Below the pieces are notes generated by a model, which was not told where the DNA came from, searched no databases, and was given only the letters and a program-made list of their open reading frames with translations. From Deltaproteobacteria bacterium (lineage in GTDB: Bacteria; Myxococcota_A; Polyangia; DRWM01; JAAZOP01), in assembly GCA_016930215.1 (NCBI GenBank), contig JAFGHH010000277.1:1-36522 (forward strand): a stretch of DNA of 36,522 bases. The letters are read 5' to 3'. This document shows, piece by piece, positions 7,524 through 14,895 of the stretch. Made by a program: the position numbers and the translations under genes. Every line of letters begins with the position of its first letter. The first letter of the stretch is position 1.

Positions 7524-8930
7524 TCAGGATCCGCCGCTCGGGTCGGGCGGGTCGTCGGTCGGCCCCTCGGGCGGCGTCGGCCGGTCCCCGGCGTCGGCGC
7601 CACCCTTGCCGGCGGTTGCGGCGCCCGGGGGCGCGGCGGTGTCGGCCGCGTCGGCCGGCCGCTCGCGGCGTTCGACGAACGCCAGCACGGCGAACGGGGC
7701 GAAGGCCATCAGGAGTTGGATCCACATCGGCTGTCGCAGGACGCCCACCGCGAGCAGCAGCGAGACCAGCGCCAGCTCCGCCACGCGGACGCGGGCGTAC
7801 AGCCGCCGCCGCGACTCGGCGAGGAACGGCAGCGCCAGGTCGAGCGGCACGAACACCGCCATCAGCTCGTTGTACCGGCCCTCGGGAATGCGCGTGACCC
7901 ACGTGACGAACCAGATCACGAGCGCCAGCAGCACGAGCGGGACGACGGCCACCCATAGCGCCAGCCGCTCGCCGCGTCCCTCGCGCCGGGCGACGGCGAG
8001 CGGCGCGGCGAACAGGACGGCGAGGAACAGGAAGTACGGCGTCGCGCCCCAGCCCAGCTCCTGCTCCCAGGCGCGGCCCTGCTGCTGTCGCACCGCCACG
8101 GCCGGGACGCCGAAGAACCGTTCCACCTCGAGCCGCAGCCGGTCGGGGCGGAACATCGATTCCCAACGGCTGATCGGGACGTCCGCCGCGCGGGCCAGCG
8201 TCAGCTCGAGGAATGCGACGACCGCCGGATGCTCGGCCAGCGGCCCTTCCCCCAGCTCGCGGAAGGTCCGCCCCGTCGGCTCGGGCTCGCGCGCCGTGCG
8301 GTCGCGGAAGGCGCCGCCGACCGCGAGGTCGAGGATGTCGCGGAGGCGGGTCGAGCAGTTGTCCTGGTAGATCTGGTACGCGTAGCGCCACGACGCGTCG
8401 GCGGTATCCGCCAGCAACCGTTGCTCGACGCGTCGCGCCTGCTCCGCGGTCAACGGGAGGTCCTGGCGCCAGATCGTGCGGTCGTCCCGCGTGTAGCGCG
8501 CCAACGTCACCGACTCGTAGTCCGTCGAGACCCAGAACTCGCCCTCCCCGCGCACGAAGCCCCAGGCCAGCTTGAGCGGCCGGTTGAAGGAGGCGGTTCC
8601 GTAGTCGTAGCAGACCGTCGGGTGGCGCGGGTCGTCGGAGTAGCGCAGGCAGAGCGTGGCGTGGCCGAACTTCTCGACCGCCTCGTCGCCCGGCCCGATC
8701 GTGTACAGCGTCACCTGCGGCGCCTCGCCCGGCGGGACCGGCCGGGCCGGCTTCGGCGGAGACGTCGTGACGCCCGCCGGTCCGACCAGCGCCGGCGGGG
8801 GCGGTCCGACGAGCGCCGGCGGCGCGACGCCGGTCACGTCGGGCTGCGCGACGACGGCGGCCGGGGCGAGGCCGGCGACCGTCAGGACGGCGAGGAAGCG
8901 AAGCAGCCGGGCGGCTCGCGGGTCGCGCAC
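7524..8930 (-). CDS. DUF4105 / Lnb N-terminal-domain membrane protein, 468 aa
   Basis: After a signal peptide (about residues 1-28) and a Pro/Val-rich linker, residues 72-300 carry the DUF4105 (Lnb_N) periplasmic domain. Visible motifs are KFGHATL with His90, YDYGTASF, and YQDNCSTRLRD with Cys192. In Bacteroides a protein with this domain (Lnb) has been described as a lipoprotein N-acyltransferase with an essential His and Cys; both residues are kept here. The last 170 residues hold about five membrane helices (FLFLAVLFAAPLAVA; LALWVAVVPLVLLALVIWF; and three more) and a charged Pro-rich tail. Lipoprotein maturation is therefore a plausible role, and this window is full of lipoproteins, but many DUF4105 proteins are uncharacterised. 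The start is uncertain. GTG at 8930 opens directly into the signal peptide; it has no Shine-Dalgarno sequence but AACAAT lies six bases upstream. Confidence 0.8.
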   Translation of the reverse strand: MRDPRAARLLRFLAVLTVAGLAPAAVVAQPDVTGVAPPALVGPPPPALVGPAGVTTSPPKPARPVPPGEAPQVTLYTIGPGDEAVEKFGHATLCLRYSDDPRHPTVCYDYGTASFNRPLKLAWGFVRGEGEFWVSTDYESVTLARYTRDDRTIWRQDLPLTAEQARRVEQRLLADTADASWRYAYQIYQDNCSTRLRDILDLAVGGAFRDRTAREPEPTGRTFRELGEGPLAEHPAVVAFLELTLARAADVPISRWESMFRPDRLRLEVERFFGVPAVAVRQQQGRAWEQELGWGATPYFLFLAVLFAAPLAVARREGRGERLALWVAVVPLVLLALVIWFVTWVTRIPEGRYNELMAVFVPLDLALPFLAESRRRLYARVRVAELALVSLLLAVGVLRQPMWIQLLMAFAPFAVLAFVERRERPADAADTAAPPGAATAGKGGADAGDRPTPPEGPTDDPPDPSGGS

Positions 8931-8998
8931 GGCCGGATTGTTGTCCCAAACGAGGCGCTTGGCGAGCGGGATCTGCAGGAGGCGTCGCGCCGCCGGGT

Positions 8999-9415
8999 TC
9001 AGTCGAGCGGCTCGAAATCGAGGCGGTGCTCGAGCGTCGCGCCGCGGCGGAGCATCGCCGAGACCCCGCAGAACTGCGCCTGCGACAACTCGATCGCCCG
9101 CTCGACCTTCGGCCGATCCTCCGCCCGCGCGCGGATGCGGTAGACGACGCGGATCGTCCTGAACACCTTCGGTTGCGCGTTGGTCTGCTCGGCCTCCGCC
9201 TCCACGACCAGGCCCTCGAACGGCACCTTCTGCCGCTCGAGCATCGTCGCGACGTCGAGGCCCGTGCAACCGGCCAGGCCGTGGAGCACGAGCTGCTTGG
9301 GGGTCGGCGCCTCGCTCCCGCCGTCCGCCTCGGCCCTGCCGCTCATCACCACGCGGGCGTCGCCGACGCCCGAAGCGAAGCGCATGTCCTCCTGGTATTC
9401 GGTTCGTACTCTCAT
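8999..9415 (-). CDS. OsmC/Ohr-family protein, 138 aa
   Basis: A small cytoplasmic protein with both redox cysteines of the OsmC/Ohr superfamily: Cys50 in HGLAGCTGLDV and Cys116 in QAQFCGVSAM. These Cys face each other in the dimer and reduce organic hydroperoxides in characterised members, with thiols such as lipoyl proteins as donors. The length and the TPKQLVLHGLAGC segment resemble the YhfA/OsmC-like branch rather than Ohr itself, so the substrate is not certain. GGAGGAGGTGAAGG directly precedes the ATG. Possible promoter elements on the minus strand are TTGCGC (9465-9470) and TAGCTT (9443-9448) with a 16-base spacer. It lies between the DUF4105 gene and the DUF35 gene with gaps of 68 and 161 bases, so it may be a separate unit. 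Confidence 0.9.
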   Translation of the reverse strand: MRVRTEYQEDMRFASGVGDARVVMSGRAEADGGSEAPTPKQLVLHGLAGCTGLDVATMLERQKVPFEGLVVEAEAEQTNAQPKVFRTIRVVYRIRARAEDRPKVERAIELSQAQFCGVSAMLRRGATLEHRLDFEPLD

Positions 9416-9576
9416 CCTTCACCTCCTCCCCGAACGACGTCCAAGCTAACCGCAGTTCCGGCCGGCGCAACCGGAGGCCGGGCCGGCACCGTGCGGCCGA
9501 TTTCCAAGCCGCGCCACCTGACGACCGGCATCGGCGGGGTTATCGAAGGAAGTGCCCGGCGTTCGTTCGTTCGCCG

Positions 9577-10170
9577 CTACTTGGAGAAGGTGAACCCCGC
9601 CGGAAGGTCCTTCTCGGCGGTCTCGGCCGGCACGAAGGCCAGGTCGGTGATCGTGTAGGTCGGGCTCTTGGTGCGGAAGATCGGTCGGACCTTCATCCCG
9701 ATCTTGGGCTCCTGCTTGCCGAGCAGGTAGCTCATCAGGATCGTCGTCACGCCCTCGAACTCGATGTTCACGAACCGGATCGGCTTCTCCAGCGTGTTGA
9801 ACGCGCCGGAGCGCTCGCAGACCATGAACGTGTAGACCCGCGCCGACTTGTTGGCGATGTCGGTGATGTCGACCTCGGTGGTCCGCTCCAGGCAGTCCGG
9901 ACAGTGGATGCGGAACGGCAGGAACACCGACTCGTAGCTGTCCTTGCAGTCCTTGTTGTCGCAACGCGTGGCGATGAGCCGGCCCTTGGTGATCCCCGCG
10001 AAGAACGGCGCCTCGCCGCCGTACGAGTGGGTGTACACCATGTTGCGCGGGTTGGTGATCCCGCACAGCTTGCCCGCCGTGTCCAGGATCGGCTTGTTCG
10101 GCTCGATCGTGTGGAAATCGCCCGAGAGCTTGTACTTCCCTTCGACGACCTTGATCGTGTAGTCGCTCAT
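9577..10170 (-). CDS. DUF35 zinc-ribbon/OB-fold protein, partner of the thiolase-fold protein, 197 aa
   Basis: The protein has a central zinc ribbon with two Cys pairs: CDNKDC (residues 90-95) and CPDC (about 110-113). An OB-fold follows (KSARVYTFMVCE, RPIFRTKSPTYTITDLAFVP). This is the DUF35 layout of small proteins that bind thiolase-superfamily enzymes working on acyl-CoA. The characterised examples are BbsA with BbsB in anaerobic toluene breakdown and the DUF35 part of ChsH2 with the aldolase Ltp2 in steroid side-chain breakdown. The first 80 residues (YKLSGDFHTIEPNKPILD) form an extra N-terminal segment longer than in minimal DUF35 proteins. The ATG has AGGAGGG upstream and lies 11 bases after the stop of the thiolase-fold gene, so the two are surely co-transcribed and very probably form a complex. 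The exact substrate cannot be told from the sequence. Confidence 0.88.
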   Translation of the reverse strand: MSDYTIKVVEGKYKLSGDFHTIEPNKPILDTAGKLCGITNPRNMVYTHSYGGEAPFFAGITKGRLIATRCDNKDCKDSYESVFLPFRIHCPDCLERTTEVDITDIANKSARVYTFMVCERSGAFNTLEKPIRFVNIEFEGVTTILMSYLLGKQEPKIGMKVRPIFRTKSPTYTITDLAFVPAETAEKDLPAGFTFSK

Positions 10171-10181
10171 GGGTCGCCCTC

Positions 10182-11600
10182 CTACTTGTCCAGCCGGGCG
10201 TCCGGCTGCATCAGAATCGTGCAGGTGACGTGGCTGCCGACGCCGGCGTGGCTGATCGCCAGGCCGCGCTTGGCCCCCTTGACCTGCAGGTCCTCCCAGT
10301 CCTTCGGCTTCTGCTTGCCGTAGCGCTTCCAACGTTCCGGGTCGCCGTGGATCTCGGCGTGCCGGCCGTGCACCTGGTACATCACGTCGACCACCTGCAT
10401 GATGCCGGTGGCGCCGACCGCGTGCATGCAGCCGATCAGCCCGCCCGAAAGGTTGGCCGGCAGGCGGCCCGGCTTCCCGGTCTTCGGATTGGTGTGGTAG
10501 CAGTCGCCGCTCTCGACGTAGTCGCGTCCCTTGCCGTACGGCCGGATGCCGATGTCCTCGTAGGTCTGCACGTCGCTGATCGTGAACGCGTCGTGCAACT
10601 CGACCACGTCGAGGTCCTCGGAGGGGTCCTTGATCCTGGCCCAGTTGTACGCGTAGTAGGCCGCCATCCGCGCCGCCAGGAACCCGGTGAAGCCCGGGTA
10701 CCGCTCGCCGCCCGGGAACTCCCGGTCCAGGTTCTTGTAGGTCTCCCCGGTCTCGTTCGGGAGCAGCGGGATGTCCATGTCGCGGCGGCAGGCCGGCCGG
10801 AGCGTGTGCGACCCGGCCGTCGAGTAGACGAGCAGCGGGTTCTTGCACATCTGGTACGCCGTCTCCTTGTCGGCCAGGATCACGCACGAGGCGCCGACGC
10901 TCATCAGGCAGCAGTCGAGCGCCCGCAGCGGGTAGGCCACGACCGGCGACTTGAGCACGTCCTCGACCGTGATCTTGAATCCGGCGTGGCCGAACGGGTT
11001 GTGGTACGCGTAGCCGTGGTTCTTGACCGAGATCTCGGCCAGCGTCCGCCGGAACGATTCCTCCTCGCGGCCGTACACCTGCCAGTACTTCTGCGCCATC
11101 ACCGCGTAGTAGCCGGTGTAGATGTGCCCGAGCGGCGTCTCCCAGTCCTTGTCGGCGGCGCAGGAGATCAGGTGGTTCCCCTCGTCCGTCGGCACCTCGT
11201 CCATCCGTTCCCAGCCCATCGCCAGCGTGCAGTCGGAGTAGCCCGAGGCGACGGCCTTGGCCGCCTCCCAGATCGTCGAGCCGCCGGTGGCGCCGCCGGT
11301 CTTGACGCCGATCGTGCCGAGCGGGTCGAGGCCCAGGCGGTCGTGGATCACCGCCTCGCCCAGCAGCTGGTCGCCGAAGTGGTCGGCGAAATGGCCGTAG
11401 TAGCAGGTGTGGATGTACTTCTTCAGCTCCGCCGCCGTCATCCCGATGTACCGGGCGGATTCCTGGAGCGCATCGATGCACAGCTCCTCGGTCCGCTTCT
11501 CGGGGAAGGCCCGGCGGAACTCGCTGTTCCCCCCCGTCACCAGGTAGACGTCCCGCGCGAACTTCGGGATCTTGAGTTGCCTCTTGCTGAACGTGATCAT
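10182..11600 (-). CDS. Thiolase-superfamily protein lacking the nucleophilic Cys, 472 aa
   Basis: The thiolase fold is clear from ELHDAFTISDVQTYEDIG (the HDxF active-site His region) and GGLIGCMHAVGATGIMQVVD (the C-terminal GHPxGATG motif, here MHAVGATG). At the N-terminal nucleophile loop, where thiolases have a CASG-type sequence, this protein reads VKTGGATGGST, putting Gly103 in place of Cys. Thiolase-fold proteins without this Cys include the steroid side-chain retro-aldolase Ltp2, which also needs a DUF35 partner. An aldolase or non-canonical acyl transfer is therefore as likely as a classical thiolase; this is inference. The length is above the usual 390 residues, with additions at 110-200 (DKDWETPLGHIYTGYY) and before the C-terminus (GDPERWKRYGKQKPKDWED). 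The ATG is preceded by an AGGGG-type ribosome site. The gene is followed after 11 bases by the DUF35 gene. Confidence 0.85.
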   Translation of the reverse strand: MITFSKRQLKIPKFARDVYLVTGGNSEFRRAFPEKRTEELCIDALQESARYIGMTAAELKKYIHTCYYGHFADHFGDQLLGEAVIHDRLGLDPLGTIGVKTGGATGGSTIWEAAKAVASGYSDCTLAMGWERMDEVPTDEGNHLISCAADKDWETPLGHIYTGYYAVMAQKYWQVYGREEESFRRTLAEISVKNHGYAYHNPFGHAGFKITVEDVLKSPVVAYPLRALDCCLMSVGASCVILADKETAYQMCKNPLLVYSTAGSHTLRPACRRDMDIPLLPNETGETYKNLDREFPGGERYPGFTGFLAARMAAYYAYNWARIKDPSEDLDVVELHDAFTISDVQTYEDIGIRPYGKGRDYVESGDCYHTNPKTGKPGRLPANLSGGLIGCMHAVGATGIMQVVDVMYQVHGRHAEIHGDPERWKRYGKQKPKDWEDLQVKGAKRGLAISHAGVGSHVTCTILMQPDARLDK

Positions 11601-11826
11601 GCCCTGACCCCTTTCCTGTCGGGCCGGCGCCCCGCCATGGTCGGATGCGAGGTCGGCCTGCAAACCGGAACTGTGAGCAACCCGCGGACGCGTTCCGCGT
11701 CGACCTCTCCTTAGCGGATCCGCGGGTCGGTTCCAAGCGGAAAAACAGGCCGCGCCGAGCGATCGGCCGCGATCGTGATCCTCGTGGAATCGAACGCGAA
11801 TCGCGGGTCGGTGCGCCCGGCCGGCC

Positions 11827-12690
11827 TCAACCCGACGGCCCGCCGAACGACGCCAACGCCGCCCCGAACTCCTCCGCCGAACCGAAACGCTTCCGCACGT
11901 TGCGGTGCAGCGCGCACTGCAGCACCGCGTCGAGACCCGCCGGCAGGCCGGCCCGCACCGAGCTCGGCGCCGGCGCGTCCCGCGTCACGATCGCCGTCGT
12001 CACGTCCACCTGGCTCGGCGCCGTGTGCGGAAACCGGCCCGTCAACGCCCGGAACAGGATCACGCCGACCGCCCACAGGTCGACCCGATGGTCGGCACCC
12101 GGGCTCACTCCGGCGATCAGCTCCGGCGCCAGGTACGGCACCGTTCCCAGCAGTCCCCCCTCGGCCGTCAGACGCGCGGCCCCGGGACCCTCGAGCACTT
12201 TCGCCACGCCGAAGTCGAGCAGCTTCACGAAGTCGGGCGCCGGACCGCGCGCCAGCAGGAACACGTTCTCCGGCTTCAGGTCGCGGTGGATGATCCCCGC
12301 CGCGTGGGCCGCACCGACACCCTCCAGCACCTGGCCGAGGATCCGCGCCGCGCGGTCCGCCGGCAACGCACCCTCCTCACGCAGCACCGCCTCGAACGAC
12401 CGGCCCTCGAGCAGCTCCATCACGAGGAACGGGCTGCGCGTGCCGCCGCCCCACCCCAGCACCTCGACGATGTGCGGACTGCCGATGCGGCTCGCCGCCC
12501 GCGCCTCCCTCTCGAAGCGCGCCCGGCACTCCTCGTCCTCCACCAGCTCCCGCCGCAGCAGCTTCACCGCCACCGGGCGGTCGTCGGCGACCCGTCGTCC
12601 TTCCCAGACGACCCCCATCGCGCCGCGACCGATGATCCGAACGAGGCGCCAAGTGTCGTCGAGTACCCGTTCGGCGGCCGGCTCGCCCAT
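11827..12690 (-). CDS. Small cytoplasmic Ser/Thr protein kinase, 287 aa
   Basis: A complete Hanks-type kinase domain and almost nothing else. The Gly-rich loop is GRGAMGVVWEG (21-31), with Lys43 in VAVKLL, the catalytic loop HRDLKPEN (135-142, Asp137), DFG (159-161) and an APE-like PELIAG. The activation loop is TAEGGLLGTVPYLAPE. All catalytic residues are present, so it should be active. Unlike most bacterial PknB-type kinases it has no transmembrane helix or sensor domain, so it must be recruited or regulated by other proteins. ATG at 12690 is chosen because the kinase domain follows at once. A longer frame to 12855 exists but its extra sequence is low-complexity. There is no Shine-Dalgarno sequence; TACGGT lies seven bases before the ATG. 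Confidence 0.9.
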   Translation of the reverse strand: MGEPAAERVLDDTWRLVRIIGRGAMGVVWEGRRVADDRPVAVKLLRRELVEDEECRARFEREARAASRIGSPHIVEVLGWGGGTRSPFLVMELLEGRSFEAVLREEGALPADRAARILGQVLEGVGAAHAAGIIHRDLKPENVFLLARGPAPDFVKLLDFGVAKVLEGPGAARLTAEGGLLGTVPYLAPELIAGVSPGADHRVDLWAVGVILFRALTGRFPHTAPSQVDVTTAIVTRDAPAPSSVRAGLPAGLDAVLQCALHRNVRKRFGSAEEFGAALASFGGPSG

Positions 12691-12697
12691 GCCACGA

Positions 12698-12727
12698 ACC
12701 GTAGCAGGCGGGTTCGGGACCGTCCAA
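12698..12727 (-). promoter_or_regulatory. Candidate leaderless promoter of the kinase gene
   Basis: On the minus strand TTGGAC (12722-12727), an 18-base spacer and TACGGT (12698-12703), seven bases before the ATG. The -35 matches only TTG, so the call rests mainly on the -10 position and the absence of a Shine-Dalgarno sequence. Confidence 0.35.
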
Positions 12728-12864
12728 TGAGGGACGAAACCCGCGTGGCGTTCGGGTGCGTCGCCCCGCCGGCCCCGGGCAGGCCGGCACCCTTCGCCTC
12801 CCTGGGCCGGGGCACACCCCTCGTCGCCGGCCGGAACCCGCGTCGCCGCCGTCACCAGGAGGCG

Positions 12865-13110
12865 TCAAAGCGTCGCGTCGTCGGCACCGTCCGCGTCCGC
12901 CGCATCGTCGGTGCCGTCCGGGTCCGCCGCGTCGTCGGTGCCGACCTCCAGGTCGGCCTCGGCCGAGCCGTCGTCCGCCCCGTCGTCGTCGGTGCCGGCG
13001 TCGTCCACGGACGCGACGTCCGCCTCGGGCGGACACTCGCAGATCCACTCGGTGCACGAGCCGAGCGCGCCGGCGGCGCAAAGCGCGAGGACGGCAGGCA
13101 AGCGCGACAT
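12865..13110 (-). CDS. Tiny lipoprotein with an Asp/Ala-rich tail, 81 aa
   Basis: MSRLPAVLALCAAGALGSC is a textbook lipoprotein signal with the lipobox LGSC and Cys19. The mature part begins CTEWICECPPEAD, with three more Cys close to the lipid anchor, and then consists almost only of Asp, Ala, Gly and Glu, partly encoded by a 27-base tandem repeat. Such an acidic tail would be extended and could bind divalent cations or act as a spacer; the function is unknown. ATG at 13110 is preferred because GGAG lies seven bases before it. A GTG at 13128 would add six residues but has a poor ribosome site. The gene follows the Pro/Tyr-rich lipoprotein gene by 21 bases and is probably the last gene of that operon. 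Confidence 0.7.
   Translation of the reverse strand: MSRLPAVLALCAAGALGSCTEWICECPPEADVASVDDAGTDDDGADDGSAEADLEVGTDDAADPDGTDDAADADGADDATL
12876..12946. repeat. 27-base tandem repeat within the acidic lipoprotein gene
   Basis: Two full units (12876-12902 and 12903-12929, differing at a few positions) and about 17 bases of a third. The unit is a multiple of three and encodes the Asp/Ala/Gly-rich tail, so copy-number changes would keep the frame. Confidence 0.7.
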
Positions 13111-13131
13111 CGGTCTGCTCCGGGTCACCCG

Positions 13132-13431
13132 CTACTCGAGGAAGGGCGTCGGGGGCGGCGGGTAGTACTCCGCGGGCGGCGGGTACCACTCCTCCGCCGG
13201 CGGGCCGTAGTAGCCGCCCTCGTACGGCGGCGGCGCATACAGCCCCGCCTCGTACCCCGGCGGGTAGTACTCGGCCGTCGGTCCAGGGTGGTGGATCGGC
13301 GGCGGGGCCGAGCCGGTCCAGCCGGTCTCCTCTTCCTGGTAGTTGATCTGACGATGGGCCGGGCCGCAGCCGGTGTTGGCCAGGGCGATCAGTAGGGCGG
13401 CGACACGGAACTTCTCGCGGTTGATTTCCAT
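13132..13431 (-). CDS. Small Pro/Tyr-rich lipoprotein, 99 aa
   Basis: GGAGGG lies just before the ATG at 13431. The N-terminus MEINREKFRVAALLIALANTGC looks like a lipoprotein signal with Cys22, though Asn-Thr-Gly before the Cys is not a standard lipobox. The mature part is low-complexity and repeats PPxY-like units: AEYYPPGYE, YAPPPYEGGYYGPP, EEWYPPPAEYYPPPP. Such sequences are intrinsically disordered; they could line the envelope or bind SH3- or WW-like partners, but no role is known to me. It sits between the UbiB-type kinase gene (27 bases upstream) and the acidic lipoprotein gene (21 bases downstream), so all three are probably on one transcript. Confidence 0.72.
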   Translation of the reverse strand: MEINREKFRVAALLIALANTGCGPAHRQINYQEEETGWTGSAPPPIHHPGPTAEYYPPGYEAGLYAPPPYEGGYYGPPAEEWYPPPAEYYPPPPTPFLE

Positions 13432-13458
13432 GCTCCCTCCGAACGCGACGCGGAGGAA

Positions 13459-14826
13459 TCATGGCGCGAAGCGGGACGGGTGGCAAGGGCGTCGTGCCTC
13501 CTCGAAGTACCGGCGCTCGAGCGCCGCCCAGTCGTTGACCGCGCCGAGCCGCGAGAGCACCGCGAACAGCCCGAAACGGATGCGGAACAGGAACACCAGC
13601 CGGCCCGGCAGGCGCAGCCGGGCGAGCGCCAGCTTGTCCCGCGCGACCTGGCCCAGCTCGATCACGATCCGGCCGTCGATCCGGTGCGCCCCGGGAGTGA
13701 GCAGCGGCCCGAAGAACCCCCGCAGCAGCCGTCGCAGGTGCTCGTAGGTCTTGTCGTTCGACGACGGCTCGGCGCCCAGGCCGCGCAGCGCTTCGCAGAT
13801 CGTGCCCCGGTCGTCCTCGCGCACCGCTCGAGCCAAGGCGGCGAACGCCGTGGCCACCTCGGGCTCGAAGATGCGCACGCAGCCGTAGTCGAAGATCACG
13901 ACCCGGCCGTCGTCGCGGAAGCGGTAGTTGCCCGGGTGCGGGTCGGCGTGGAACAACCCGTGGCGGTAGAGCGTGCCGACGTAGAAGTCGAACAGCGCGG
14001 CGCCCGCACGGTCGCGCTGCTCCTGCGTCGCCGTCGCACGGAACGGCTCGAAGTCGCGACCCTCCTCCCACGACGTCGTCAGCACGCGCCGCGCGCACCA
14101 ACCGTCGTGGACGCGCGGCACCACGACAATCGGATGACCTTCGTACAGCCGGCCGAACAGCCGCTGGCGCTCGGCCTCGAGCGCGTAGTCGCACTCCTCG
14201 AGCAGCCGGGCCTTCATTTCGTCGACGAAGTCGCGTGCGGTCGCGCCCATTCCGGGCGCCATCGCTCCGGCCATCACCGTGACGAACGAGGCGACCCGGA
14301 AGTCGGAGCGGATCGCCTCGTCGATCGCCGGGTGGCGCACCTTGACCGCCACCTCGGCGCCGTCGGGCAGCCGACCACGGTAGACCTGCCCGATCGATGC
14401 GATCGACACCGGTTCGGGGTCGAGCCCGGCCCAGAGCGTCGCACCGCGCGTCCCCAGATCCTCGCGCACCACCTGCTCGACCTGCGCGCGGGGCGTCGCG
14501 GGCGACTGGGTCTGCAGCAGGCTCAATAGGCCGCGCATCTCCTCGGGCATCTCCAGCTCGAGGTAGCTGACGATCTGGCCGAACTTCATCGGCAGCCCCT
14601 TGAGGTCGCCCAGCTGCCGGACCAGCCCCTCGAGCTTCTTCAGGTCGCGCGGGCTCACCTCGGCGTCGGCCCCGCCCCGGCCGACCCGCAGCATCCGACG
14701 CGCCAGGCCGGCGCCGCCGCCCAGCAGCCGGGCGAACCGACCTAGTCCGCGCCCGGGACCCCTCTCCGACTCGCCCCGCAAGAGGTCCAGGAAACCCGCC
14801 TTGCGCGCCTCGCGATCGTCCGCCAT
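13459..14826 (-). CDS. UbiB/ABC1 (ADCK)-family atypical kinase, 455 aa
   Basis: The family marks are all present: KFGQ (81-84, the KxGQ motif), the Ala-rich nucleotide loop SIASIGQVY (141-149) in place of a Gly-rich loop, Lys162 in AVKVRHP, and HADPHPGN (292-299). The metal-binding Asp312 is in DYG. UbiB/ABC1 proteins are ATPases or atypical kinases linked to isoprenoid-quinone biosynthesis and lipid homeostasis. Unlike E. coli UbiB there is no clear pair of C-terminal membrane helices; residues 405-430 are only moderately hydrophobic. No ubi genes flank it. It follows the Mur ligase gene by 69 bases, and that gap contains a promoter candidate (14835-14863), so it may be transcribed both from the operon and on its own. 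There is no Shine-Dalgarno sequence before the ATG. Confidence 0.9.
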   Translation of the reverse strand: MADDREARKAGFLDLLRGESERGPGRGLGRFARLLGGGAGLARRMLRVGRGGADAEVSPRDLKKLEGLVRQLGDLKGLPMKFGQIVSYLELEMPEEMRGLLSLLQTQSPATPRAQVEQVVREDLGTRGATLWAGLDPEPVSIASIGQVYRGRLPDGAEVAVKVRHPAIDEAIRSDFRVASFVTVMAGAMAPGMGATARDFVDEMKARLLEECDYALEAERQRLFGRLYEGHPIVVVPRVHDGWCARRVLTTSWEEGRDFEPFRATATQEQRDRAGAALFDFYVGTLYRHGLFHADPHPGNYRFRDDGRVVIFDYGCVRIFEPEVATAFAALARAVREDDRGTICEALRGLGAEPSSNDKTYEHLRRLLRGFFGPLLTPGAHRIDGRIVIELGQVARDKLALARLRLPGRLVFLFRIRFGLFAVLSRLGAVNDWAALERRYFEEARRPCHPSRFAP

Positions 14827-14834
14827 CGCCGCGA

Positions 14835-14863
14835 ACGCTACCAGGGGCGGGCGCGTCCGGCAA
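14835..14863 (-). promoter_or_regulatory. Candidate leaderless internal promoter for the UbiB-type gene
   Basis: On the minus strand TTGCCG (14858-14863), 17 bases, TAGCGT (14835-14840), then eight bases to the ATG. The -35 is the same hexamer as in the promoter at 4696-4701. Confidence 0.45.
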
Positions 14864-14895
14864 CGCCGGCCGACGTCGTTCCGGGTCGCAGGGGT

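Noticed and set aside
9416-9576. Possible small RNA or gene in the gap before the OsmC-like gene.
   Set aside because: No convincing start site, motif or terminator was seen; only a weak promoter for the OsmC-like gene.
12691-12855. An N-terminal extension of the small Ser/Thr kinase to an ATG at 12855.
   Set aside because: It would add 55 low-complexity residues and has no ribosome site; the kinase domain fits a start at 12690.
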